Below, one piece after another: positions 18,727-27,136 of a DNA stretch of 64,000 nucleotides. The notes under the pieces were generated by a model. That model ran no database searches. It was not told the DNA's origin and was given only the letters and a program-made list of their open reading frames with translations. The stretch is from UBA5069 sp963773745 (lineage in GTDB: Bacteria > Chloroflexota > Anaerolineae > Caldilineales > Caldilineaceae). Location: NCBI GenBank assembly GCA_963773745.1, contig CAVZCL010000004.1, forward strand, positions 281,739-345,738, in the 5' to 3' direction. Position 1 is the first letter of the stretch; each line of letters starts with the position of its first letter. The translations under genes and the position numbers were made by a program.

Positions 18727-20739
18727 TTGAAACCATACCTGGCAACATTGGGCCCCGGCCAGCGCAAAAAGAAGGCCGCAGGCAAGCCCAATTCAAATGA
18801 GGCGGAACGATCGCGGCGCGATGCGCATGCAACAGATCAACCGTCTGCTTATCCGACTACCGCCTTCCCGAAGAACGGCGAGAATGGGCATACACCCTCC
18901 TCGCACGCTCACGGCACTCCAGTTGAACACCTGGACCTTAACAATATGACAACTCTGCAGATTACGGACGACCTCGACGTTCTGCTTGCCGTGTTGCCGG
19001 ACCGTATTCGCGAGCAGCTTGAAGAACTTGAACAGGCTGGTGACCTGCTTGAAGTCGTGCTGGACCTGGGGCGCAAGCCCGAAGCCCGTTTCTCAAACGC
19101 CGAGGAGACGTTGGGCGATGTTGAGGTGAGCGCCGAGGATATTCAGAAGGTCATCAGCCGCATCGGTGACTTTGGTGGCGACAACCGCGCCGGCATTGAG
19201 CGCACGCTCCACCGCATTTCGGCCATCCGCAACCGCAAGGGTCAGATTATCGGGCTCACCTGTCGCGTAGGCCGCGCCGTCTACGGCACCATTGACATCA
19301 TCAAGGACATTGTCCAGAGCGACAAGAGCATTTTGCTGCTGGGGCGGCCCGGCGTAGGCAAGACGACGCTGCTGCGCGAGGCCGCGCGTGTGCGCGGCGA
19401 GAACCGCCGCGTGGTTGTTGTGGACACGAGCAACGAAATTGCCGGCGACGGCGACATCCCGCACCCGGGGATTGGGCGCGCGCGCCGCATGCAGGTGCCC
19501 GATCCTGCGCTTCAGCACGAGGTAATGATTGAGGCGGTGGAAAACCACATGCCGCAGGTCATCATCATTGACGAAATCGGCCGTGAGTTGGAGGCCATTG
19601 CGGCGCGCACGATTGCCGAGCGCGGCGTGCAGCTGGTGGGCACGGCGCATGGTAATTCGCTGGAAAACCTGCTCATGAACCCGACACTGTCGGACCTGAT
19701 CGGCGGGATCGAGTCGGTGACCCTTTCCGACGAGGAGGCGCGCCGGCGCGGCACGCAGAAGAGCGTGCTCGAGCGCAAGGCGCCGCCCACCTTCGACGTG
19801 CTCATTGAAATCCTTGACCGCCAGCGCATGGCAATTCACCATGATGTGGGCGCGGCGGTGGATGCAATTCTGCGCGGCCGCGTCATCCCGCCTGAAGTGC
19901 GCTCGCTCGACGAGGGCGGTCGCGTTCAGGTGGAGGCGGCCGAAGTGGCGCAGCCCACGCGCGGGGCCGATATGTCGGGCCGCAAGTCCTCTTCGGGGCG
20001 GGGGCCGGTGCAGGGGGGCTATGCCGCCACGGGTGCTGTGCGCAATGGCGGGGCTTACCCGGCCAGCGCGCCGTCCGCCGATTATGTGGCCAGCGGTGGA
20101 TCAGCCGGCACCCGCGCCGGCGCTTCTGCTCCAGTTGCGCAGGGGCTCAATGCCCTGCCCGCAGCGGGCAAGCACCGTTCGCTCGACCTCAACCCGGGCT
20201 GGAGTGACGACATCGCCGCCGAGTTTGAGGAGCAGCCTGCGAGCGACGGCACGCAGGGGGATGAGCAACCGGGCAAGCGGCGTCTGGCGCGCATCTACCC
20301 CTATGGCATTGGGCAGAACCGTCTGCGCACGGCCGCAGCCAGCCTGAACGTGCCCGTGCAGTTTGTGGAGCACCTGAACCAGGCCGATGCCGTTGTCACA
20401 CTCAAGAACTATTATCGCCAGCAGCCACAGCCGCTGGTGGAGGCTGAACGCCGGGGCAAGCCGATCTACATTCTGCGCAGCAACACGATTACGCAGATGG
20501 AGCAGTGCCTGGTGGACATGTTTCACCTGACACAGGATTCGACGGATGCCTTCGACACGGCCATGAACGAGACGCAGCTGGGCATCCAGCGCATTATGAA
20601 CGGAGCCAGCGACGTTGAGTTGAGCCCGCAGGCGGCGGGCATCCGCAGCCAGCAGCATCAGCTCGTGCGTGCGGCCAACCTCATCAGCCACTCGTACGGG
20701 CGCGAGCCCTACCGGCGTGTGCGCATCTTTCGCAAGTAG
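18727..20739 (+). CDS. Ycf45-type AAA ATPase with R3H domain
   Basis: A 670-residue protein of the family that includes plastid Ycf45 and is related to SpoIIIAA. Residues from about 74 (MTTLQITDDLDVLLAVLPD) form the N-terminal domain. The P-loop is LLLGRPGVGKTTLLRE, followed by VVVVDTSNEIAGDGDIPHPG and the Walker B QVIIIDEIG; AERGVQLVGTAHG follows. A Gly/Ala/Ser-rich low-complexity linker spans about 415-510. The C-terminal part carries RIYPYGIGQNRL and ends with an R3H motif (RSQQH, then SYGREPYRRVRIF) that binds single-stranded nucleic acid. The start is uncertain: TTG 18727, or ATG 18946, which would remove a disordered N-terminus. Confidence 0.85.
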   Translation: MKPYLATLGPGQRKKKAAGKPNSNEAERSRRDAHATDQPSAYPTTAFPKNGENGHTPSSHAHGTPVEHLDLNNMTTLQITDDLDVLLAVLPDRIREQLEELEQAGDLLEVVLDLGRKPEARFSNAEETLGDVEVSAEDIQKVISRIGDFGGDNRAGIERTLHRISAIRNRKGQIIGLTCRVGRAVYGTIDIIKDIVQSDKSILLLGRPGVGKTTLLREAARVRGENRRVVVVDTSNEIAGDGDIPHPGIGRARRMQVPDPALQHEVMIEAVENHMPQVIIIDEIGRELEAIAARTIAERGVQLVGTAHGNSLENLLMNPTLSDLIGGIESVTLSDEEARRRGTQKSVLERKAPPTFDVLIEILDRQRMAIHHDVGAAVDAILRGRVIPPEVRSLDEGGRVQVEAAEVAQPTRGADMSGRKSSSGRGPVQGGYAATGAVRNGGAYPASAPSADYVASGGSAGTRAGASAPVAQGLNALPAAGKHRSLDLNPGWSDDIAAEFEEQPASDGTQGDEQPGKRRLARIYPYGIGQNRLRTAAASLNVPVQFVEHLNQADAVVTLKNYYRQQPQPLVEAERRGKPIYILRSNTITQMEQCLVDMFHLTQDSTDAFDTAMNETQLGIQRIMNGASDVELSPQAAGIRSQQHQLVRAANLISHSYGREPYRRVRIFRK

Positions 20740-20770
20740 CTCGACAACCGACGGCGCAGAGCGGTAGAGC

Positions 20771-20873
20771 CGAAAGGCGCAGAGGCGCAAGGGGACACAA
20801 AGAAAAGCCGCAACAAGCACTCGAGGCTTGTTGCGGCTTTTCTTTGTGTCCCTTTGCGCCTCTGCGCCTTTCG
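20771..20873. repeat. CGCAAAGG-type hairpin repeat, nearly perfect 48-bp arms
   Basis: Arms 20771-20818 and 20826-20873 differ at one base. The loop is ACTCGAG. The outer part carries GGCGCAGAGGCGCAA, shared with the other copies, and the inner part (AAGCCGCAACAAGC) is specific to this copy. It also would act as a terminator after the R3H ATPase gene. Confidence 0.9.
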
Positions 20874-20952
20874 GCGCGTTTGTGATTTACGTGCTTTGCG
20901 TGTACATATCTGTAGAGACCCCGCCCAAACCCCACCTGAAGATGGATTGCCT

Positions 20953-21575
20953 GTGAGCCTCTTTGTAAGCTTTGAAGGACCCGATGGGAGCGGCAAAACG
21001 ACGCAGATCCTGCTGCTGCGCACTGCGCTGGAGGAGCGCGGGCTGCATGTACTGGCCACGCGTGAGCCAGGCGGCACGCGCATTGGCAACGCCATTCGCG
21101 CGCTGCTGCTCGATCCGCAGAACACCGAGATGTGCCAGCGCGCCGAGACACTGCTCTACGTGGCCGCACGCGCCCAGATTGTGCATGAGGTGATCCGCCC
21201 GCGCTGGCCGAAGGCGCCGTTGTTCTCTGCGACCGCTACGGCGACAGCACGCTGGCCTATCAGGGCCACGGCCATGGTCAGCCGCTTGAGGAACTGCGCG
21301 CGCTCAACCGCTATGCCACGGACGGCCTGCAGCCCGACCTCACGCTCTACATTGACATTGACGTGGCAACGGGGCTGGCCCGCAAACCCGCAGGCGCGCT
21401 CGACCGGCTGGAAGCCAATACGCTTGCCTTTCATGAAGCGGTGCGCGCAGGGTATCATACGCTGGCGAAGGCCGACCCGGCGCGCTGGCTTCTGCTGGAC
21501 GGCACGGAAGCAATCGAGACTCTCCATACAAGAATTCTGGGGCGCGTCACGCAGGCGCTTGCCACACAATCCTGA
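20953..21575 (+). CDS. tmk: Thymidylate kinase, one frameshift
   Basis: Phosphorylates dTMP to dTDP, an essential step in DNA precursor synthesis. The GTG at 20953 starts SLFVSFEGPDGSGKTTQ with the family P-loop, then TREPGGTRIG. After the frame break near 21201 the other frame gives CDRYGDSTLAYQGHG (the DRY region), LQPDLTLYIDID and the end at 21575. Adding one G to CCCGCG near 21201 restores a full-length protein of about 207 residues. An essential gene broken by one base points to sequencing error. It forms a pair with darA, as in Bacillus. Confidence 0.88.
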
Positions 21576-21623
21576 AGCGGCCCTCGGGCCATCCCCTGCA
21601 CCCAAACCAGGAGGCAATTGAAG

Positions 21624-21953
21624 ATGAAGCTGATTATGGCAATCATCAACAGCGACGACAGCCGCAACCTGCTTGACAGGCTTGCGCGTCGTGGTTTTTC
21701 GGCAACGGTGACGTCGACCACGGGCGGATTCCTGCGCGTGGGCAACACCACCATCTTTTGCGGTGTGGCCGACGACAAGGTGGATGAGGTGCTTGGCATC
21801 ATCCGCGAGAGCTGCCCCAACCGCGTCCAGTATGTGACCCCGCTGCCACCGGTGATGGAGCCGGGCGAAGTCAACATTCCCACGCCCGTGGAGAAGCATG
21901 TTGGCGGCGCGACGATATTCGTGCTCAACGTGGATCACTTCGAGAAGATTTAG
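21624..21953 (+). CDS. darA: Cyclic-di-AMP receptor DarA (PII-like)
   Basis: A 109-residue PII-like protein of the DUF970/YaaQ family; the Bacillus and Staphylococcus members bind c-di-AMP. The ATG at 21624 follows GGAGG. The sequence MKLIMAIINSDDSRNLLDRL, then RRGFSATVTSTTGGFLRVGN and TIFCGVADDKVDEVLGII, matches the family throughout, including the Gly-rich T/B-loop region. It lies 48 bases after tmk in the gene order conserved in Firmicutes. It implies c-di-AMP signalling in this organism. Confidence 0.9.
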   Translation: MKLIMAIINSDDSRNLLDRLARRGFSATVTSTTGGFLRVGNTTIFCGVADDKVDEVLGIIRESCPNRVQYVTPLPPVMEPGEVNIPTPVEKHVGGATIFVLNVDHFEKI

Positions 21954-22305
21954 CGACCGCGTTCGCACCCCACCCCAGGCAGTCATCCGTTCAACCAAGC
22001 GGCCAGCCACGGCCGCCGACAACCGAAGCGCGTGCGCGGCCCTCTCCGATAGCGGTGCGAGCCGCTTTGGCGCGCAACCGAATACGGCGCGTATGCGTAG
22101 CACTGACTGTGCGTGAAGACCGCATGGCGCATACGCCAAAGGGCGCGCATCGTTTGCAGCGGCGGCTTCAGTGGTGCATCCGAGACGTGCGGCACTCGTT
22201 GCGGAGGGTTGGAAGCCCCCCGCTATGAAAGCGCAGCGGTTTTATATCCAAAGTTAGTCGCGCACCGGGCACACCGGCTGTATCCTCAAGTCAAGGAGAT
22301 TGAAG
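21954..22305. other. Intergenic region with a half repeat
   Basis: No gene supported. A half copy of the GGAGGGCTGGAGGCCCCCGC-type repeat (GCGGAGGGTTGGAAGCCCCC) lies at about 22200-22228; related copies are at 22815-22905 and 59110-59140. Confidence 0.5.
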
Positions 22306-22785
22306 ATGGGCTTCAACAGATTTATGCTGGGCGTGCTCAATTCGCCCCTGCACGGTGTCATGAGCGGGAGCATCCTTGCCCTCACCTTCACCGGGCGCAA
22401 GAGCGGCAAGAGCTTTACCACGCCCATCAATTACGTGCGCGAAACGCAGCCAGACGGCAGCGAGCGCTACTGGGCCATGAGCGACCGCGACCGCCACTGG
22501 TGGCGCAACCTGCGCGGCGGCGCCGAGGTGGTGCTCGAGATCAAGCGCCGGCGCGTGCTGGCGCAGGGCCAGCTGATTGAAGAGCCTGTTGCGGTGGAAG
22601 AGGCGCTGGCGCACTATCTGGAGCTTGCGCCCGGCATGGCACGCTTCATGAAGGTGCCGAAGCGTGAGGGTGGGCTTGACGCCGCAGCGCTGAAGCAGGC
22701 GGCGCAAAAGCAGGTCATCACCTACTTCACGCCGGTCGCGGGCAACGCCCAGCCTGGCGCAGATGATGCACAAACGTCGCCATAG
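22306..22785 (+). CDS. Deazaflavin-dependent nitroreductase family protein
   Basis: A 159-residue split-barrel protein of the Ddn-like family (F420 or flavin-dependent). The ATG at 22306 follows AAGGAG. The family landmarks are ILALTFTGRKSGKSFTTPIN, a following Y with the cofactor-contact segment, and the RHWWRNLRGGAEVVLEIKRR motif, which normally forms the core strand pair. The function is unknown; relatives reduce nitro compounds or fatty-acid-type substrates with F420. Confidence 0.8.
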   Translation: MGFNRFMLGVLNSPLHGVMSGSILALTFTGRKSGKSFTTPINYVRETQPDGSERYWAMSDRDRHWWRNLRGGAEVVLEIKRRRVLAQGQLIEEPVAVEEALAHYLELAPGMARFMKVPKREGGLDAAALKQAAQKQVITYFTPVAGNAQPGADDAQTSP

Positions 22786-22814
22786 CCAAACTGCGCAAGG
22801 GCGAGTGGCACACG

Positions 22815-22905
22815 CGTCGTAGCGGTGGGCCAGGAGGCTCTCGTGTTTCGAGCACTGGGGTGTGCGGCCACCAAAACAAGGGCCAGGAGGCCCTCCGCTA
22901 CGACC
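22815..22905. repeat. Palindromic repeat, GTAGCGG-GGGCC type
   Basis: The left arm CGTCGTAGCGGTGGGCC and right arm GGCCCTCCGCTACGACC are inverted copies. Both contain GGGCCAGGAGGC. Half copies occur at 22200-22228 and 59110-59140. Confidence 0.65.
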
Positions 22906-22980
22906 CACGTCCACAATTTTCATCCTGCGTTGTGTCAATTCGGTAAAACCGTCTCAATCGATTTCTACAGGAGGCAAGAA

Positions 22981-23709
22981 ATGTTCGTACGTATTATGGC
23001 GCTCTTTTCGCTTCTGGTTGGCGGCCTGGCCGCCGCAGGCTGCACCGGCTTGCCCGCCTATTTGGCAACCCAAACGGTTTCCGGGCCAACCGTAACACGC
23101 AGCTTTGACATCACTGACTTTGACGGCGTGTCGACAGGCAACGCCTTCAACATCGCCATCACACAGGGGGACACATACTCGGTGGTGGTGACGGTTGACG
23201 AAGACGTGATCGACAGGCTGGTGGTGGAGAAGAATGGCAGCACGCTCGTCATCGGCTTCACGCGCGGCCTCATTACCACACACACGCTGCAAGCCGAGAT
23301 TACCATGCCGCAATTGAGTGGGCTGGAGGCGAGCGGGGCTTCCACCGTGGCGTTGGTCGGCTTCTCGGGCGGCATGGCATTCAGGGGCGTTGTATCTGGG
23401 GCCAGCCGCATCACCGGCGACATGTCGGCCGCGCGCACGGTGCTGAATGTCGAGGGCGCGAGCCAGGTAACGTTGCGGGGTGAGAGCGATACGCTCACTG
23501 CAAATGGCTCGGGCGCAAGCAAGCTCAACCTGGGCGAACTGGCTGTTCGCAGTGCGCAAGTGGAGCTTTCGGGTGCGAGCAGTGCGCTCGTCAATGCGGC
23601 CGAGGAACTTGACGCGACGGCTAGCGGCGCATCAACCATTGCGTATCTGGGCAATCCGCAGGTGCGCGAGGACACGAGCGGTTCGTCCACGGTGAAGCCA
23701 CGCGAGTAG
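22981..23709 (+). CDS. GIN-domain (DUF2807) lipoprotein
   Basis: A 242-residue exported protein. The ATG at 22981 follows AGGAGG. The signal ends in lipobox AAAGC. The mature part starts VTRSFDITDFDGVSTGNAFN, the typical DUF2807 beginning, and then forms a right-handed beta-helix of repeated turns (LSGLEASGASTVALVG, VVSGASRITGD, VEGASQVTLRGES, GSGASKLNL), each with a GAS motif. The role is likely surface adhesion or sensing; unknown. Confidence 0.88.
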   Translation: MFVRIMALFSLLVGGLAAAGCTGLPAYLATQTVSGPTVTRSFDITDFDGVSTGNAFNIAITQGDTYSVVVTVDEDVIDRLVVEKNGSTLVIGFTRGLITTHTLQAEITMPQLSGLEASGASTVALVGFSGGMAFRGVVSGASRITGDMSAARTVLNVEGASQVTLRGESDTLTANGSGASKLNLGELAVRSAQVELSGASSALVNAAEELDATASGASTIAYLGNPQVREDTSGSSTVKPRE

Positions 23710-23867
23710 GACGCTGCGTTGGGGCGCGAAACTTTTGCGGCGCACGCAGCGTATAGTACGGTGAACGGTCAGTTGAGTTGGCCGCGAGCAAACGCAATCA
23801 ACGCACGACAATTGGCTGCCGCGCAGGCAATTGACGCCGCGGCCGCTGTGCCGCAAGGAGAGAAATT

Positions 23868-24056
23868 GTGGAGAATTCGAACAAGCAGTTGCGCCGCCAA
23901 AACGGCGTCTTTGCAGGAGTATGTGGTGGGCTGGGGGCCTTCTTTGGCATTTCGCCCAACTGGTTCCGCCTGCTTTTTGTGCTGCTGGCGTTGCCAGGCG
24001 GCGTGCCAGGCATTCTGGCGTATGTGATCCTGTGGATCATCATGCCGCGGGGCTAG
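23868..24056 (+). CDS. PspC-domain small membrane protein
   Basis: A 62-residue protein starting at GTG 23868 after AGGAGAG. It has LRRQNGVFAGVCGGLGAFFG, the PspC signature, and two membrane segments (WFRLLFVLLALPGGVPGIL, AYVILWIIMP). PspC proteins sense or respond to membrane stress; here no PspA or other partner gene lies next to it. Confidence 0.9.
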   Translation: MENSNKQLRRQNGVFAGVCGGLGAFFGISPNWFRLLFVLLALPGGVPGILAYVILWIIMPRG

Positions 24057-24091
24057 GCTCTGCATTCTGGCGGTGAGCAGCGCGTTCGGTA

Positions 24092-24120
24092 CCTGCGGCG
24101 GCTTACACCGCCGCTGCGCA
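24092..24120. repeat. Half copy of the GTAGCGGCGG REP-like repeat
   Basis: The stretch CTGCGGCGGCTTACACCGCC matches the right arm of the element at 58179-58260. Confidence 0.65.
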
Positions 24121-24164
24121 AGCGAAGGCATCGTATTTGGAGCCACCGGCTGGTGTGCATAACG

Positions 24165-24197
24165 AAAACGGGCAACCCCGAGCGGGTTGCCCGTTTT
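24165..24197. terminator. Hairpin terminator between convergent genes
   Basis: A 14-bp stem AAAACGGGCAACCC / GGGTTGCCCGTTTT with a 5-base loop and A/T flanks, between the PspC (+) and flavin reductase (-) genes. Confidence 0.8.
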
Positions 24198-24208
24198 GGA
24201 TTGGTGCG

Positions 24209-24733
24209 CTAGCCGTTGTCGGCAAGCAGGCGCCACTTGCGGTCGTAGTAGAGGAGTGGCGCACCTGCGGCTGCATTGCCAGCCGCCACCACTTCGCCAA
24301 CGAAAATGGTGTGGTCTTCGCCATCAAAGACATGCTTGACTGTGCAATCCACCCACGCAAGCGCGTCGCCAATAATGGGGCAGCCGGTGAGGGCGTAGTG
24401 TGTGTCGACGCCGGCAAAGCGATCTTCCACCTCGGGCACCATGCCGGCGAAGCGCATGCCCAAATCCGTCTGCTCGGCGCGCAGGATGCTGGCGGCGAAG
24501 CGCCCCGAAGCGAGTATAACGTGATGCGTAAAGAGCTTTTTGCTGACGCTGATCAGAACTTCGGGTGGGTCGATGCTCAGGCTGGTGAGCGAACTCACGG
24601 TGATGCCAACCTGGCGGCCCTCTTCCGGTACAAGCGCTGTGACGATCGAAACGCCGGTGGCCCAGTGCGCCATCGCTTCCTTGTAGCTCTGCACGTCAAC
24701 TGTGGTGAAGCCATTCTGCAAAGTATCTGTCAT
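24209..24733 (-). CDS. Flavin reductase domain protein
   Basis: A 174-residue FMN-binding split-barrel protein, the small component that supplies reduced flavin to monooxygenases. The ATG at 24733 follows GGAGG. The family order is YKEAMAHWATGVSIVTALV, VGITVSSLTSLSIDPPEVLI (flavin site), HVILASGRFAASILRAEQ, and VDCTVKHVFDGEDHTIFVGE. No oxygenase partner lies nearby, so its partner is unknown. Confidence 0.88.
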   Translation of the reverse strand: MTDTLQNGFTTVDVQSYKEAMAHWATGVSIVTALVPEEGRQVGITVSSLTSLSIDPPEVLISVSKKLFTHHVILASGRFAASILRAEQTDLGMRFAGMVPEVEDRFAGVDTHYALTGCPIIGDALAWVDCTVKHVFDGEDHTIFVGEVVAAGNAAAGAPLLYYDRKWRLLADNG

Positions 24734-24785
24734 CAAAGCAACCTCCGTGCTGCGCGACAGGGCAACGTCGCCCTGCGGCGGGACC

Positions 24786-24809
24786 AGTATACGCCAGAGT
24801 ATACGCCAG
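24786..24809. repeat. Tandem AGTATACGCCAG
   Basis: Two exact 12-base copies upstream of the flavin reductase. On the minus strand each gives TATACT, a -10-like hexamer, so the start region of the promoter is duplicated. Confidence 0.6.
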
Positions 24810-25003
24810 ATCGCCACGCCTGCGCGTAGCCTTGTGTCCAGTGAGGGCAGCCAACTGCAAGGCTGCGCAGCAACGGTGCGTTCGCCGCGTGGCCCATGCG
24901 CCAGAATGGACGCAATTTGCTACAATAGCCACATTGCGTCACAAATCAGCGTGCGCCGCCGCGATCACTACGGCTCGCTTCGGCCTGCAAGGGGGACTGA
25001 ACC

Positions 25004-25384
25004 ATGAAGGGCATGCTTTATTTGGCTGGCCGCGAGGAGCCTGTGGCAGTGCTGGACAATGTGAAAATTTTGGCGTTCAACGACAACCACATGGTTGCGC
25101 CGCTGCGCATCTATTACCAGACGTTGAGCCTGAATTCCGGGCGCGTCATGCTCGAGCTCCAGCGTGACGAGCGCATGGTGCTCAAGCTGGACGACGGCCG
25201 CAGCGCCAATGTGCTGCTCCAGCACGAGAGCATGGATAGCGAAGGCTACAGCGTCGGCGTGCTGCGCGTGCTTGGCCCGATGGTTGATCCGGCGCTGGCC
25301 GCCGTTGAGGCCCCTGCCGCCGGAGCCCTCGTCGCCGGAGCCCCTGCCGCCGCAGCACCAGTCGCCCCAGAGTCGGCGGCATAG
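25004..25384 (+). CDS. Conserved-looking hypothetical protein
   Basis: A 126-residue protein; I do not recognise it. The first 90 residues are folded-looking (AVLDNVKILAFNDNHMVAPL, RDERMVLKLDDGRSANVLLQ) and the last 30 are an Ala/Pro/Val-rich tail. The ATG at 25004 lacks a strong ribosome-binding site. A candidate -10 (TACAAT, 24921-24926) is upstream. The next gene starts 13 bases after its stop, so the two probably share a transcript. Confidence 0.55.
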   Translation: MKGMLYLAGREEPVAVLDNVKILAFNDNHMVAPLRIYYQTLSLNSGRVMLELQRDERMVLKLDDGRSANVLLQHESMDSEGYSVGVLRVLGPMVDPALAAVEAPAAGALVAGAPAAAAPVAPESAA

Positions 25385-25397
25385 GCTGCCCAACCAC

Positions 25398-25913
25398 ATG
25401 ACGGCGCAAAGGACATCGCCCTCGAGCCGGCCCCAGCCGAGCCGCGCCCGGCGCAGCAACCGCGGGCGCTACTGGCTTGGCTTTGTGCTGGGTTTTACAT
25501 TGCTTGCCCTCGTTTCGTGCGGCGGCATGGCTGTTGCCATGGGCTTCAACCGGTTGACGCTGGCCGATCTGCGCGGCAATGGCAGTGGCTGGACGCCGCC
25601 CACGTTGATTCCCACGACAACGCCACCGCCGCCGGGTGTTGTTGAGAGCGATCCCACCTCGGGGCGCTTTGGCGCCGGGCAAACGGTCTTCAACATGACG
25701 GGCAGCCGCGTGAATTTGCGCCAGACGCCGGGCCACGTGGGCAAGCCCAGCGGCGACGTGCTGGCCCAACTGCAGCCGGGTGATGCCGTGGTGATTCTGG
25801 GCGAGAGCGCCTCTGCCGACAACCTGGCGTGGTGGCGTGTGGCCTACCAGGGCATCGAGGGCTGGGTGGCCGAAGCCACCGCCAGCGGCGTCGAGATTCT
25901 GGGGCAGCCGTAA
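25398..25913 (+). CDS. Membrane-anchored bacterial SH3 domain protein
   Basis: A 171-residue protein with a basic N-terminus, one membrane segment (YWLGFVLGFTLLALVSCGGM), a Thr/Pro linker and a C-terminal SH3 type 3 domain: RVNLRQTPGHVGKPSGDVLA, then LQPGDAVVILGES, WWRVAYQGIEGWVAEA. Such domains bind peptidoglycan or peptides outside the membrane. Confidence 0.8.
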   Translation: MTAQRTSPSSRPQPSRARRSNRGRYWLGFVLGFTLLALVSCGGMAVAMGFNRLTLADLRGNGSGWTPPTLIPTTTPPPPGVVESDPTSGRFGAGQTVFNMTGSRVNLRQTPGHVGKPSGDVLAQLQPGDAVVILGESASADNLAWWRVAYQGIEGWVAEATASGVEILGQP

Positions 25914-25965
25914 TCACTCCAGCCCAACCGATCAATCTGCAACTCAAGATTCCGGCATCCCCTCC

Positions 25966-26970
25966 ATGACCCCACTGCGCACAGCGTTTGACGGCGCATC
26001 CGTGCTGATTACCGGCGGCCTCGGCTTCATCGGCGCGACGCTTGCCCGGCAGCTTGCGGCGCTCAACGCGCGCGTCACGCTGGTAGACAGCCTAATCCCC
26101 GAATACGGCGGCAAACTCTTTAATGTGGCGGGTCTGGAAGAGCAGCTGCGCATCAACATTTCCGATGTGCGCGACGCCCACAGCATGCGCTATCTGGTCC
26201 AGGGGCATGACTATCTCTTTAACCTGGCCGGCCAAACCAGCCACATGGACTCCATGCAGGATCCACTCACCGACCTGGAGATCAACAGCCGCGCGCAGCT
26301 TTACATACTCGAGGCGTGTCGCCAGCAGAATCCTGCTATCCGCATCGTCTTCGCCTCTACGCGCCAGATCTACGGCAAGCCCGAACGCTTGCCCGTTGAC
26401 GAAAGCCACCCGTTGCGGCCGGTTGACATCAACGGCATTCACAAGATGGCGGGCGAGGCGTACCATACCCTCTACAGTCACGTCTATGGATTGCGCACCA
26501 CCGCGCTGCGGTTGACAAACACCTACGGCCCGCGCATGCGTGTGGTAGACGCGCGCCAGACCTTTCTGGGCATCTGGATTCGTTTGCTTGTGGAGGGGAA
26601 ACCCTTTGCCGTGTGGGAGGGCGACCAACTGCGTGACTTCACCTTTGTGGATGACGCGGCCAATGCCTTTCTGCTTGCGGCAGCAGCCCTCAATGGCAAC
26701 GCAGCCCACTCGGGCACTGTCTACAACCTGGGGGGCGACGAGGTGATCTCGCTGCGCGATTTGGCAGCGCTGCTGGTGGCGGCGGCCGGCAGCGGTGATT
26801 TCGAGATTCGTCCCTATCCGCCCGAGCGCAAGCCGATTGACATTGGCGACTACTACGCCGACGACAGCCGCATTCGCGCAGCGCTGGGGTGGCGGCCGCA
26901 AACACCGCTGCGCCAGGGGCTTGAGCAGACAATTGCCTACTACCGCGCCCACCTGGCCAGGTACATATGA
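25966..26970 (+). CDS. NAD-dependent sugar epimerase/dehydratase (extended SDR)
   Basis: A 334-residue extended SDR acting on a nucleotide sugar. ATG 25966. The NAD-binding motif is LITGGLGFIGATLARQL; the active-site Ser/Thr region is RIVFASTRQIYG; DFTFVDDAANAFLLA, YNLGGDEVISLRDLA and the final helix follow. In place of the usual Tyr-X-X-X-Lys the sequence reads DINGIHKMAGE, so Lys is kept but Tyr is Asn. It is the first gene of the polysaccharide-type cluster. Confidence 0.85.
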   Translation: MTPLRTAFDGASVLITGGLGFIGATLARQLAALNARVTLVDSLIPEYGGKLFNVAGLEEQLRINISDVRDAHSMRYLVQGHDYLFNLAGQTSHMDSMQDPLTDLEINSRAQLYILEACRQQNPAIRIVFASTRQIYGKPERLPVDESHPLRPVDINGIHKMAGEAYHTLYSHVYGLRTTALRLTNTYGPRMRVVDARQTFLGIWIRLLVEGKPFAVWEGDQLRDFTFVDDAANAFLLAAAALNGNAAHSGTVYNLGGDEVISLRDLAALLVAAAGSGDFEIRPYPPERKPIDIGDYYADDSRIRAALGWRPQTPLRQGLEQTIAYYRAHLARYI

Positions 26971-26987
26971 GCATCACAACCACCTGC

Positions 26988-27097
26988 GACGCAGAGGCGC
27001 AAAGGCGCAAAGGCTCGCAAAGAAAAGCACGAGCAAGAGACGCATTTCTTGTTGTTGCTTTTCTTTGCGAGCCTTTGCGCCTTTGCGCCTCTGCGTC
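26988..27097. repeat. CGCAAAGG-type hairpin repeat, perfect 42-bp arms
   Basis: Perfect arms 26988-27029 and 27056-27097 separated by 26 bases. The arm begins GACGCAGAGGCGCAAAGG and ends GCAAAGAAAAGCA. It is the best-preserved copy of the family in the window. Confidence 0.92.
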
Positions 27098-27136
27098 GGG
27101 GTTAGCTGTTGTTGTAGATATGGTGACGGCATAGCC

